Assembly: GCF_001552715.1 (NCBI RefSeq) | Contig: NZ_BCRS01000061.1 | Span: forward strand, 1-32,682 | From: Mycolicibacterium vaccae NBRC 14118 = CIP 105934 | GTDB taxonomy: Bacteria > Actinomycetota > Actinomycetes > Mycobacteriales > Mycobacteriaceae | Length of the DNA stretch: 32,682 nucleotides | Reading direction: 5' to 3' | Part shown: piece after piece, positions 1-7,116 of the stretch | Position numbering within the stretch: position 1 is the stretch's first letter | How the letters are laid out: every line of letters begins with the position of its first letter | Program-made: the position numbers and the translations under genes | Notes under the pieces: generated by a model | Seen by the model: only the letters and a program-made list of their open reading frames with translations | Database searches by the model: none | Told to the model about the DNA's origin: nothing

Positions 1-379
1 GGTTCAGATCACCCGGGGTGCGCTCGGCGACCAGCCGGGCGGCCTCCGACCGTGCGTCGTTGACGTGCTGCGGCGCGATCGTGCACAGCGTCGCCGCCTG
101 CTCGGCAATGGCCGCAACGACTTTCGGGTGCTGATGGCCGATGTTGGTGTTCACCAGCTGCGACGAGAAGTCGAGCAGCTTGTTGCCGTCGCCGTCCCAG
201 ACGTAGGAGCCCTGGGCGGCCAGCACCGTCATCGGGTTGATCTGCGCCTGTGCCGACCACGAATGGAACACGTGCTTGCGGTCCAGTTCGTAGGCGCGCT
301 GCCCGCGGGCGATGGCTGCGTCGATGTCCTCACCGGTGGGCAGCGGGGCGCGGTCGGTGGGCTGTTCGGTGATGGTCAC
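1..379 (-). CDS. Class III (PLP) aminotransferase, N-terminal part, truncated by window edge
   Basis: This is the first 126 residues of a fold-type I, class III aminotransferase; the rest lies off the left edge. Visible family signatures are HSWSAQAQ near residue 38, a GSYVWDGDGNKLLDF core (Y-x-W-D-x-D-G-x-x-x-x-D) and SSQLVNTNIGHQHPKVV, as seen in taurine/beta-alanine:pyruvate-type transaminases. The family moves an amino group from an omega- or beta-amino acid to a keto acid acceptor in the cytosol. The start is GTG at 379, with AAAGGA 5-8 bases upstream. It lies downstream of mmsA on the same strand, 137 bp away, so the product semialdehyde could pass to that dehydrogenase. The PLP lysine and substrate-determining residues are outside the window, so the substrate is unknown; beta-alanine is inferred only from context. 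Confidence 0.85.
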   Translation of the reverse strand, partial: MTITEQPTDRAPLPTGEDIDAAIARGQRAYELDRKHVFHSWSAQAQINPMTVLAAQGSYVWDGDGNKLLDFSSQLVNTNIGHQHPKVVAAIAEQAATLCTIAPQHVNDARSEAARLVAERTPGDLN

Positions 380-421
380 AATCGATCCTTTGGCGAGGGG
401 GAAGGCGCGGTAAGCCGTCGG

Positions 422-490
422 CGCGAGGGTGCGTGATGTTGGGTCCGCGGGCGGCGTGTCGGCTTCAGACACGCACGCTCGCGGACGGGG
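422..490. repeat. Palindromic intergenic repeat, copy 1 (REP/terminator-like)
   Basis: Arms CGCGAGGGTGCGTG (422-435) and CACGCACGCTCGCG (470-483) pair with one mismatch around a GC-rich loop. The right half closely matches a second element at about 26017-26085, sharing GGCGTGTCG, CAGAC and CGCACGCTCGCGG followed by a G-run. Both copies sit just downstream of the stop codon of a minus-strand gene, in the same orientation. There is no U-tract, so this may be a factor-dependent terminator, an mRNA-stabilising hairpin or a REP-type repeat. Confidence 0.6.
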
Positions 491-496
491 TCGGAC

Positions 497-515
497 GGGG
501 TGGGGTGGGGTGGGG
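497..515 (+). other. Canonical G-quadruplex motif (four G4 runs, one-base loops)
   Basis: Four runs of GGGG at 497-500, 502-505, 507-510 and 512-515 are separated by single T bases, just beyond the mmsA stop codon. This is the most stable class of intramolecular quadruplex motif. It lies on the template strand for mmsA and the downstream aminotransferase, so it could impede RNA polymerase or form only in DNA. Function is inferred. Confidence 0.6.
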
Positions 516-516
516 C

Positions 517-2010
517 TTAGGTGTTTTCGGGGAAGCCGAGGTTGATGCCGCCGTGGCTGGGGTCGAGCCAGCGGGTGGTGATGGCTTTCTGGCGGGTGAA
601 GAATTGCACGCCGTCCATGCCGTGGGCGTGGGAGTCGCCGAACAGGGAGGCTTTCCAGCCGCCGAAGCTGTAGTAGGCCATGGGCACGGGGATGGGGACG
701 TTGATGCCGACCATGCCGACCTCGACCTCGTTCTGGAAGCGGCGGGCGGCGCCGCCGTCGTTGGTGAAGATCGCGGTGCCGTTGCCGTAGGGGTTGGAGT
801 TGATCAACTCCAGGGCCTGGTCGTAGGACTCGACGCGCACGACCGACAGGACGGGGCCGAAGATCTCGTCGGTGTAGACGCTCATGTCGGGGGTGACGTT
901 GTCGAGCAGGGTGGGGCCCAGCCAGAACCCGTCAGCACCCCCGTCGGCCTGAACCTGCCGGCCGTCGACGACGACCTTGGCTCCGGCGGCTTCGCCGGCG
1001 TCGATGTAGGAGGCGACCTTGTCGCGGTGGGCCTTGGTGACCAGGGGGCCCATGTCGGTGTTCTTGGTGCCGTCACCGATTTTGAGGCCGGTGGTGCGTT
1101 CGGTGATCTTGGCGACCAGGTCGTCGGCGATGGGGCCGACGGCGACACAGGCGCTGATGGCCATGCAGCGTTCCCCGGCCGAGCCGAACCCGGCGTTGAC
1201 CATGGCGTCGGCGGCCAGGTCCAGGTCGGCGTCGGGCAGGATCACGGCGTGGTTCTTGGCTCCGCCCAGGGCTTGGACGCGTTTGCCGGCCGCGGTGCCG
1301 GTGGCGTAGACGTACTGGGCGATCGGGGTGGACCCGACGAAGGACACGGATTTGATCTTGGGGTTGGTGAGCAGTTCGTCGACGGCGGTCTTGTCGCCTT
1401 GCAGGACGTTGAACACTCCGTCGGGCAGGCCGGCTTCTTTCCAGAGGGCGGCCAGCCACAGCGAGGCGGACGGATCCTTTTCCGAGGGCTTCAACACGAC
1501 GGTGTTACCGGCGGCGATGGCGACGGGGAAGAACCACATCGGGACCATGGCGGGGAAGTTGAACGGGGAGATGATCGCCACCGGGCCCAGGGGCTGGCGG
1601 ATGGAGTGCACGTCGACGTTGGTCGAGGCGTTCTCGGTGTAGCCGCCCTTGAGCAGGTGGGGGATGCCGCAGGCGAACTCGACGACTTCCTGGCCGCGGC
1701 CGACCTCGCCGAGGGCGTCGGAGACGACCTTGCCGTGTTCGGCGGTGATGATCTCGGCCAGCTCGCCCTTGCGTTCGTTGAGCAGCTCCCGGAAGGCGAA
1801 CAGCACCTGGGTGCGTTTGGCCAGGGAGGTGTCGCGCCAGGCCGGGAACGCCGCGGCGGCGGCATCGATCACGTGCCGGGCGTCCGCGACGCTGGCCAGC
1901 GCGACCTGACCGGTCACCGCGCCGGTGGCCGGATTCGTCACCGGTGCGGTCTCCGAGGACTCGCCGGCGAACGCCTTGTTGTCAACCCAATGCCCAATGG
2001 TCGTCGTCAT
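517..2010 (-). CDS. mmsA: CoA-acylating methylmalonate-semialdehyde dehydrogenase
   Basis: A 497-aa aldehyde dehydrogenase of normal MMSDH length. The family oxidises methylmalonate or malonate semialdehyde with NAD+ and CoA to propionyl- or acetyl-CoA, in valine, thymine, beta-alanine and inositol catabolism. Visible signatures are ISPFNFPAMVPMW (residues 147-159), the cofactor segment VLKPSEKDP, SVSFVGSTPI (221-230), QALGGAKNH (246-254) and the catalytic cysteine Cys282 in GSAGERCMA. As in MMSDH, the usual ALDH general-base glutamate position reads Asn in GGAKNH. Start ATG 2010 has only a weak GGA upstream. It is transcribed divergently from the PucR regulator (81-bp gap), which probably controls it, and is followed by the aminotransferase. 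The symbol reflects family identity; the orthologue in the valine operon may be another copy. Confidence 0.93.
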   Translation of the reverse strand: MTTTIGHWVDNKAFAGESSETAPVTNPATGAVTGQVALASVADARHVIDAAAAAFPAWRDTSLAKRTQVLFAFRELLNERKGELAEIITAEHGKVVSDALGEVGRGQEVVEFACGIPHLLKGGYTENASTNVDVHSIRQPLGPVAIISPFNFPAMVPMWFFPVAIAAGNTVVLKPSEKDPSASLWLAALWKEAGLPDGVFNVLQGDKTAVDELLTNPKIKSVSFVGSTPIAQYVYATGTAAGKRVQALGGAKNHAVILPDADLDLAADAMVNAGFGSAGERCMAISACVAVGPIADDLVAKITERTTGLKIGDGTKNTDMGPLVTKAHRDKVASYIDAGEAAGAKVVVDGRQVQADGGADGFWLGPTLLDNVTPDMSVYTDEIFGPVLSVVRVESYDQALELINSNPYGNGTAIFTNDGGAARRFQNEVEVGMVGINVPIPVPMAYYSFGGWKASLFGDSHAHGMDGVQFFTRQKAITTRWLDPSHGGINLGFPENT

Positions 2011-2057
2011 GGTGTCCAGTGTGCGGCCGCCGCGGCCGGCTGCACCTTTGCACTACG

Positions 2058-2090
2058 TATCGATAATCTGCGGACCGCATACACTGTGTA
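2058..2090. promoter_or_regulatory. Palindrome cluster and leaderless promoter in the mmsA/pucR divergent region
   Basis: Two abutting 11-bp palindromes, TGCGGACCGCA (2069-2079) and TACACTGTGTA (2080-2090), directly precede the PucR start at 2092. TATCGATA (2058-2065) lies just upstream. The hexamer TACACT (2080-2085) fits the mycobacterial TANNNT -10 consensus, six bases plus one before the A of ATG, so the PucR mRNA is predicted to be leaderless; no Shine-Dalgarno is present. Palindromes covering the -10 suit autoregulation by PucR or another dimeric repressor. Confidence 0.55.
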
Positions 2091-2091
2091 A

Positions 2092-3708
2092 ATGGCGGTC
2101 ACGGTGGGCGAAGTCGTCGAGCTGCCCGTGGTGCAGCGGGGATCCCCCGAGATCCTCAGTCGGTGCCGATGGTCCGAACCGGTCCGCTGGCTGCACGTCG
2201 GCGGCGTGGCCGACCTGTCCTCGCTTCTGCAGGGCGGTGAGCTGGTGCTGACCACCGGCGCCGGACTGGGCCGCACGCCGACACGCTACCTGCAGGGATT
2301 GGCCGACGCCGGCGCCCTCGGGGTCGTCGTCGAACTGGGTGCCATGCCGGCGCTCCCCGCATCCTTGACGGCGCTGGCCGAGAAGCTCGACCTTGCGCTC
2401 GTCGTCCTGCACCGGCAGATCAGGTTCGTCGACGTCACCGAGGTCGTGCACCGACGCATCGTCGCCGAACAGTACGACGAGGTCGCGTTCGACCGGCGGG
2501 TCCACGAGGTGTTCACCGAGCTGAGCATGAAACGGGCTTCGGTGGCGGGCATCGTCGACGCGGCGGCGCGGATCCTCGACCTGCCGGTGGTCCTGGAGGA
2601 TCTCGCCCACCAGGCCATCGCCGTGTCGGCCAGCGGCGCCAAAACCGCTGCCCTGCTGGATGACTGGGAAAGCCGATCGCGCCGGAGCCCGACCGTCGGC
2701 GGAGGTTCCGAGCAGTGGGTGCTCACCGCGGTCGGGCCGCGTGGCGAGGAGTGGGGCCGGCTCATCGTGCCCGTCGCCGCGCCCGATCGGCCACGGGCGA
2801 CCATGGTCCTCGAGCGTGCGTCGGCTGCGCTGGCGCTCAACCGCATGGTGGAGCGGAACAACACGGGCCTGCATCAGCAGGCGCAGAGCGGACTGATCGA
2901 CGACGTGTTGGGGGGCCGGGTGGCCGACGAACGCGAGGCCGCCGCACGCGCGCATGCGCTCGGTCTGCGTAAGACCGCCCGCTATCTCCCGCTCGTGGTG
3001 AGCGTGGAGCGCCACAGTGTGGCAACGGATCCACTTGTCGCCCAACGACGCAACGTCACTCTCCTCGATGTCGTGGCCCATTCGGTGAACGCGGCCGGCC
3101 ACACCGGGGTGTTCGCCAGTCGCCGCGACGGCGAGATCGCGGTGTTGTTGGCGTTGAGCAACGGGCGCGGCGGCCCGGACAGGGCGCTCGCCGACCTCGG
3201 GGAGCGGCTGCGTGCCGATCTGCACCGGGTCGACGGCGTGACCCGATCGGTGTGCGCGGTGGGTGACGCCGAACCCGATATCACCGATGCCATCCGTGGT
3301 CTGGCCGAGGCTGGGCACGTCGCCGAGGTCGCGCTGGCGATGAAGGACAGCGCGCGGCCGTACTTCCGGGCGTCCGATGTCCGGCTGCGCGGCTTGATGA
3401 CGCTGCTGCGAGACGATCCTCGTGTCCAGCGGTTCGCCGAAACAGAACTCAAACCGCTGCTCGACCGCGGTGCGGCCGCGGACGTCGAGGTCCTCCGCGA
3501 GTACCTCGGCCTGGCCGGCAACAAGGCAGCGCTGGCCCAGCGCCTGCACATCAGCAGGCCCGCGCTTTACAAGCGGCTGGCCGCCATCGAACGGACGCTG
3601 GGGGTCGAGCTCGACGATGCCGAATCGATGACCTCGTTGTCGGTGGCGCTGATGGTGCTCGACGCGCGCCGGCGCATCGAGCCCGCCGGCCCCAACGACG
3701 TCACCTGA
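2092..3708 (+). CDS. PucR-family transcriptional regulator
   Basis: 538 aa. The N-terminal PucR domain spans about residues 5-125 (LLQGGELVLTTGAGL is typical). A central GGDEF-like/CdaR segment runs about 290-410. The C-terminal HTH_30 domain runs about 465-525, with the helix-turn-helix in NKAALAQRLHISRPALYKRL near residue 475. PucR proteins usually activate catabolic genes for purines, amines or amino acids in response to a metabolite. Divergent placement 81 bp from mmsA points to control of mmsA and the aminotransferase. The start appears leaderless (TACACT -10, no Shine-Dalgarno). Its TGA abuts the stop of the convergent permease, forming TGATCA with no gap. The ligand is unknown. Confidence 0.92.
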   Translation: MAVTVGEVVELPVVQRGSPEILSRCRWSEPVRWLHVGGVADLSSLLQGGELVLTTGAGLGRTPTRYLQGLADAGALGVVVELGAMPALPASLTALAEKLDLALVVLHRQIRFVDVTEVVHRRIVAEQYDEVAFDRRVHEVFTELSMKRASVAGIVDAAARILDLPVVLEDLAHQAIAVSASGAKTAALLDDWESRSRRSPTVGGGSEQWVLTAVGPRGEEWGRLIVPVAAPDRPRATMVLERASAALALNRMVERNNTGLHQQAQSGLIDDVLGGRVADEREAAARAHALGLRKTARYLPLVVSVERHSVATDPLVAQRRNVTLLDVVAHSVNAAGHTGVFASRRDGEIAVLLALSNGRGGPDRALADLGERLRADLHRVDGVTRSVCAVGDAEPDITDAIRGLAEAGHVAEVALAMKDSARPYFRASDVRLRGLMTLLRDDPRVQRFAETELKPLLDRGAAADVEVLREYLGLAGNKAALAQRLHISRPALYKRLAAIERTLGVELDDAESMTSLSVALMVLDARRRIEPAGPNDVT

Positions 3709-5133
3709 TCAGTTCGTCGGGGACAACGACCGCGACGGCCGCCAGGCCAGAAAACCGATCACCAGGCCGACGAACGGGATCGCCGCCAGCACGGTGCTCA
3801 ACGTCGCGCTGCCACCGGTGACCAGCGTGAAGTTCGACAGCACCAGCCACAGGCTGGCCAGCAGCCCGGCCACCGCGATCGCCGGCGCGACCCGCGTCGT
3901 CCACAGGCGCCCGCCCACCCGCTCCCGTTCCCGCACGAAGAACACCAACACGGCGATCGAGGTGGTGAGCATCAGCGTCACCATGCCGACCGTCGCGACG
4001 CCGGCCATCGAACCGAACACCCCGACGAGCGGGTCGATGCCCAGCAGTGCCAACACCGCGATGATGACCGTCGCGGTGAGGGTCTGCACCACCGACGAGA
4101 ACGACGGCGACTCGTGGCGCTCGTGCACCTTCGCCAGCCGGGCGGGCAACAGTCCCTTGCCGGCCAGCACGAACTGGTAGCGGGCGATCACGTTGTGGAA
4201 CGACAGCACACAGGCGAACAGGCTGGTCAGCAGCAGCACGTTGACGATGTCGCGGCCGACGGTGCCCAACATGTCGCCGGTGGTGTCCAGCAGCATGTTG
4301 CCCTCGCCGTCGAGGGTTCGCTGCGCCACGGCGCCGACCTGGTCGGGTCCGATGGCAACGACGAACGCCCACACCGTGGTCGCGTAGAAGGCGCCGATCA
4401 GGATCACCGCGGCATAGGTGGCGCGGGGGATCGTGCGCTGCGGATCGCGCGCCTCGTCGCGGAACACCGCGGTGGACTCGAACCCGATGAATCCGGTCAG
4501 CGCGAACAGGATCGCGATGCCGATGGTGCCGCTGGTGAACACGGCCGGATCGAACGAGGCCAGGCTCACTCCGGCGGGGCCGGGGTTGGCGACCATCACC
4601 ACGTCCAGCACGACCACGATGCCGATCTCCAGCGCCAGCGCCACGCCGAGCACCTTGGCGCTGAGGTCGATGTGCCGGTAACCCAGCACGGCGACCACCG
4701 CCAGCACGGCGAACGAGTAGACGGGCCAAGGGATCACCGGACCGCCGTAGTGGATCACCGTGTCGTTGATGGCCCAGCCGATGTAGCCGTAGATCCCGAT
4801 CTGGATGGCCGTGTAGGCGATCAGCGCCACCACGGCGATGCCCTTGCCCATGCGTTCGCCCAGACCCACGGTCACGTAGGAGAAGAACGCACCCGCCTCC
4901 GGCACATGCGGGGTCATCGTCACGAATCCCACGCTGAACACCAGCAGGACCAGCGCGGCGATCAGGAACCCCATCGGGGCGCCCGCGCCGTTGCCCAGGC
5001 CCATCGCCAGCGGCATGTTGCCGCCGATCACGGTCAGGGGCGCGGCAGCCGCCACGACCATGAACACGATGCCGACCGGGCCGAGATGCCCGGTGAGGCG
5101 CCGTCCTTCCGTGCGGGTGGGTGCAGTGGTCAC
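3709..5133 (-). CDS. APC-superfamily amino acid permease
   Basis: 474 aa, highly hydrophobic, about 12 predicted membrane helices. The first helix VGIVFMVVAAAAPLTVIGG (about 20-38) holds the broken-helix substrate region of APC transporters, and AGAFFSYVTVGLG follows helix 2. The protein imports an amino acid, amine or small peptide across the inner membrane by cation coupling. The start is taken as GTG 5133, preceded by AGGAG at 7-base spacing. This GTG overlaps the stop of the upstream aminopeptidase gene (GTGA), so the two are translationally coupled; longer frames upstream only shadow that gene. Close coupling to a DmpA-type peptidase suggests the cargo is the peptide substrate or the released amino acid. 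The substrate itself cannot be read from sequence. Confidence 0.9.
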   Translation of the reverse strand: MTTAPTRTEGRRLTGHLGPVGIVFMVVAAAAPLTVIGGNMPLAMGLGNGAGAPMGFLIAALVLLVFSVGFVTMTPHVPEAGAFFSYVTVGLGERMGKGIAVVALIAYTAIQIGIYGYIGWAINDTVIHYGGPVIPWPVYSFAVLAVVAVLGYRHIDLSAKVLGVALALEIGIVVVLDVVMVANPGPAGVSLASFDPAVFTSGTIGIAILFALTGFIGFESTAVFRDEARDPQRTIPRATYAAVILIGAFYATTVWAFVVAIGPDQVGAVAQRTLDGEGNMLLDTTGDMLGTVGRDIVNVLLLTSLFACVLSFHNVIARYQFVLAGKGLLPARLAKVHERHESPSFSSVVQTLTATVIIAVLALLGIDPLVGVFGSMAGVATVGMVTLMLTTSIAVLVFFVRERERVGGRLWTTRVAPAIAVAGLLASLWLVLSNFTLVTGGSATLSTVLAAIPFVGLVIGFLAWRPSRSLSPTN

Positions 5134-6263
5134 GAGATCTCCTGAGCTGAAGGGGAGTTGATACGGAGCGCGTTGCGCAGCAGGTCGTGGTCCAGCGCGT
5201 GGGCGGTGAAGCCGTTGCGGCCGGTCATCGTGGTGGCGGCGACCATCGCGTTGACGATGGCCTCCTCGGTGGCCTCGATCGTCAGATCGAACAGCCGGGT
5301 CATCAGCTGGGGCGCGACCATCCGCACCGCCACTTCGGGCCGGGAGGCGTTGACGTCCTCGTCCCACGCGTACGGCGGGATGCCGCGATTGCCGGTGGAG
5401 AACGCCAGCATCAGATCACCGCTGTACTGCTCGCCGGTGCCACCGAGGCGACTCACCGCCAGCGCCGCACGCTGTGCCAGCCGGGTGCACTGATGGGGGA
5501 GCAGCGGTGCGTCGGTGGCGACGATGACGATGATCGACCCTGATCCGGGTTCATACCGTGGCGGCAGATCCGGCAGTGGCACGTCCGACGGGCCGATGAG
5601 TTCCCCGACGGGGACGCCGTTGATCCGGAGCCGTTCGCGCCGGCCGTGATTGGCCTGGACCAGCACGCCCACCGTGTACCGGCCGGCGGCGGTGTCGGTG
5701 ACCCGCGACGAGGTGCCGATTCCGCCTTTGAAGCCGTGGCAGATCATGCCGGTGCCGCCCCCGACGTTGCCCTCCGCGGGCGGGGCGGCCGAGGCCGTCT
5801 CGAGCGCGGAGCGCACATGCTCGGGCCGGACGTGAAAGCCGTTGATGTCGTTGAGCAGGCCGTCGTAGGTCTCACCCACCACCGGCAGCGACCAGTAGAG
5901 GCCCTCGCCGCGGGCGCGCACCTGGGCCGCGACCAGCTCGTCGCGCACCACGCCGACGCTGTGGGTGTTGGTCAGCCCGATCGCGGTGGTGAGCTCGCCG
6001 GACTCGCGGATCCATTCCAGACCGGTGAGCTCACCGCTGCCGTTGAGCCGGTGGGAGCCGGCGAACACCGGTTCGGTCCAGATGTCGTCGTGCGGGACGA
6101 CCACGGTCACGCCTGTGTGCACGGCCGGGGGGCCGTCGGCATCCAGGGTCGTGTGCCCGACCCGCACGCCGGCGACGTCGGTGATGGCGTTGGCCGGTCC
6201 GGTGGGGTGCTCCCCGATCACCAGGCCCAGGTCTCTGGCACGGTCTCTGGCACGCACTGGCAC
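5130..6263 (-). CDS. P1 (S58, DmpA/BapA-type) aminopeptidase
   Basis: 377 aa. Members of this family autocleave at a Gly-Ser bond to give alpha and beta chains, then act as L-aminopeptidase/D-esterase/amidase or beta-aminopeptidase, releasing beta-alanine from beta-alanyl peptides such as carnosine. Visible signatures are ITDVAGVRVGHTT (27-39), IGLTNTHSVGVVRD (95-108), GNVGGGTGMICHGFKGGIGT (165-184) and GSGSIIVIVATDAPL (240-254). Ser243 after Gly242 matches the self-cleavage nucleophile. The GTG start at 6263 has AGAAGGA at 5-base spacing. It is first in an operon with the permease, divergent from TetR. The N-terminus carries a tandem 12-bp duplication (6230-6253) giving ARDRARD. Specificity (alpha versus beta peptides) is not determinable here. 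Confidence 0.9.
   Translation of the reverse strand: MPVRARDRARDLGLVIGEHPTGPANAITDVAGVRVGHTTLDADGPPAVHTGVTVVVPHDDIWTEPVFAGSHRLNGSGELTGLEWIRESGELTTAIGLTNTHSVGVVRDELVAAQVRARGEGLYWSLPVVGETYDGLLNDINGFHVRPEHVRSALETASAAPPAEGNVGGGTGMICHGFKGGIGTSSRVTDTAAGRYTVGVLVQANHGRRERLRINGVPVGELIGPSDVPLPDLPPRYEPGSGSIIVIVATDAPLLPHQCTRLAQRAALAVSRLGGTGEQYSGDLMLAFSTGNRGIPPYAWDEDVNASRPEVAVRMVAPQLMTRLFDLTIEATEEAIVNAMVAATTMTGRNGFTAHALDHDLLRNALRINSPSAQEIS
6230..6253. repeat. Perfect 12-bp tandem duplication at the aminopeptidase N-terminus
   Basis: GGTCTCTGGCAC occurs at 6230-6241 and again at 6242-6253 on the plus strand. It adds four in-frame residues (an Ala-Arg-Asp repeat) just after the start codon. It is consistent with recent slippage and does not disturb the frame. 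Confidence 0.85.
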
Positions 6264-6273
6264 TCGTTCCTTC

Positions 6274-6302
6274 TAGTTCTTTTACTAAGTGGAAAAGAAC
6301 TA
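6274..6302. promoter_or_regulatory. Candidate TetR operator: 10-bp perfect inverted repeat
   Basis: TAGTTCTTTT (6274-6283) and AAAAGAACTA (6293-6302) are perfect inverted repeats around a 9-base spacer, an AT-rich island in GC-rich DNA. It lies between the divergent aminopeptidase-permease operon and the TetR gene, 11 bases upstream of the aminopeptidase start and overlapping its ribosome-binding region or transcription start. That position suits repression of the operon by the neighbouring TetR. Size and symmetry fit TetR operators; binding is inferred. Confidence 0.7.
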
Positions 6303-6383
6303 TGCGCCGGTGTGGTGCCGGGCGCAAGCGGAACGGCAGAATAAGTTCGACGGAGACCCGGCAGCGGAGGAGGCGACCACGTC

Positions 6384-6995
6384 ATGGCGCGGCCGAACCG
6401 GCGGGAAGAACGGCGCGGCGACATCATGGATGCCGCCATCGCGCTCATCGAACGCCACGACGTGGCCACCCTCAAGCTCGCCGACGTCGCCGCCGAACTG
6501 GGGCTGACGACCAACGCGGTGCGCTACTACTTCAAGGACGTGTCGCAGTTGCTGTCGGAGTTGGCGCTGCGCTCCGACGTCCGGTTCTACGACGACCGGA
6601 GGCGACTGGCAGCCGAGGCCGCGGACCCGCCCGGGCAACTGGCGGTGACCATCGCTGCCGGTCTGCCCACCGGTCCCGAGGACGCGGAGTGGCGCGCGAT
6701 CTGGCGGGCCGTGCTGGCCGCCGGTTTCGAGCTGGACCGGCGAGCCGACGTGCAGGGCATCTACCACCGCCAGGTGGGGCTCTACGCCGATCTGCTGACC
6801 GCAGGCTCGGCATCGGGGGCGTTCACGTTGACGCATCCGGCTGCCGACATCGCGATGACGCTGATGGGGATGGAGGACTACTTCGGGTACCGCATCGTGG
6901 CGCGAGACCCACAGATCCACCGGCCGACCGCACTGCGACTTATGCGCCAGTACGCCGAGTTAGCCACCGGCACAACGCTTCCCGAGACAGTCTGA
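6384..6995 (+). CDS. TetR-family transcriptional regulator
   Basis: 203 aa. The N-terminal TetR helix-turn-helix spans about residues 12-58: DIMDAAIALIERHDVATLKLADVAAELGL followed by TTNAVRYYFKD, the usual recognition-helix ending. The C-terminal ligand-binding domain is variable. ATG 6384 is preceded by GGAGGAGG about 10 bases upstream, and TAAGTT (6342-6347) fits a -10 box with a 30-base leader. It is divergent from the aminopeptidase-permease operon with a 29-bp palindrome between them, so it is probably the local repressor, released by a peptide or amine-derived ligand. The ligand is unknown. Confidence 0.92.
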   Translation: MARPNRREERRGDIMDAAIALIERHDVATLKLADVAAELGLTTNAVRYYFKDVSQLLSELALRSDVRFYDDRRRLAAEAADPPGQLAVTIAAGLPTGPEDAEWRAIWRAVLAAGFELDRRADVQGIYHRQVGLYADLLTAGSASGAFTLTHPAADIAMTLMGMEDYFGYRIVARDPQIHRPTALRLMRQYAELATGTTLPETV

Positions 6996-7001
6996 CACCG
7001 C

Positions 7002-7019
7002 GGGCCGTCCGTCCGGCCC
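7002..7019 (+). terminator. Possible hairpin terminator after TetR
   Basis: GGGCCG (7002-7007) and CGGCCC (7014-7019) form a 6-bp stem with a 6-base loop, starting 6 bases after the TetR stop codon. There is no T-tract, as is common in mycobacteria, so support is structural only. Confidence 0.3.
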
Positions 7020-7075
7020 CGGTGGGGCAGAGAGGTGACCCGGCCGTCGCCCACCTGCGTGCCGTGGAGCGACAC

Positions 7076-7110
7076 CCGCCGCCTCCGCGGCGGTGCGCCA
7101 CAGCTATAAC
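7076..7110 (+). promoter_or_regulatory. Putative leaderless promoter with GC palindrome for the LLM oxidoreductase
   Basis: TATAAC (7105-7110) resembles a -10 box six bases before GTG 7117. A perfect 7-bp inverted repeat, CCGCCGC (7076-7082) and GCGGCGG (7087-7093), sits where a -35 region or operator would lie. The last base of the hexamer is C rather than the preferred T, so the call is tentative. Confidence 0.4.
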
Positions 7111-7116
7111 GGAACA

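Noticed and set aside
433..2091. Long open frame opposite mmsA (about 550 codons, plus strand)
   Set aside because: It is Gly/Val/Asp/Ala-rich low-complexity translation expected opposite a GC-rich gene; mmsA has full family motifs on the other strand.
2053..3549. Long open frame opposite pucR (about 500 codons, minus strand)
   Set aside because: No domain pattern; PucR domains are clear on the plus strand and the frame arises from GC3 bias.
4114..5145. Plus-strand frame opposite the permease, rich in His, Gln, Asp and Gly
   Set aside because: Composition is typical of an antisense shadow of membrane-helix codons; the permease is well supported.
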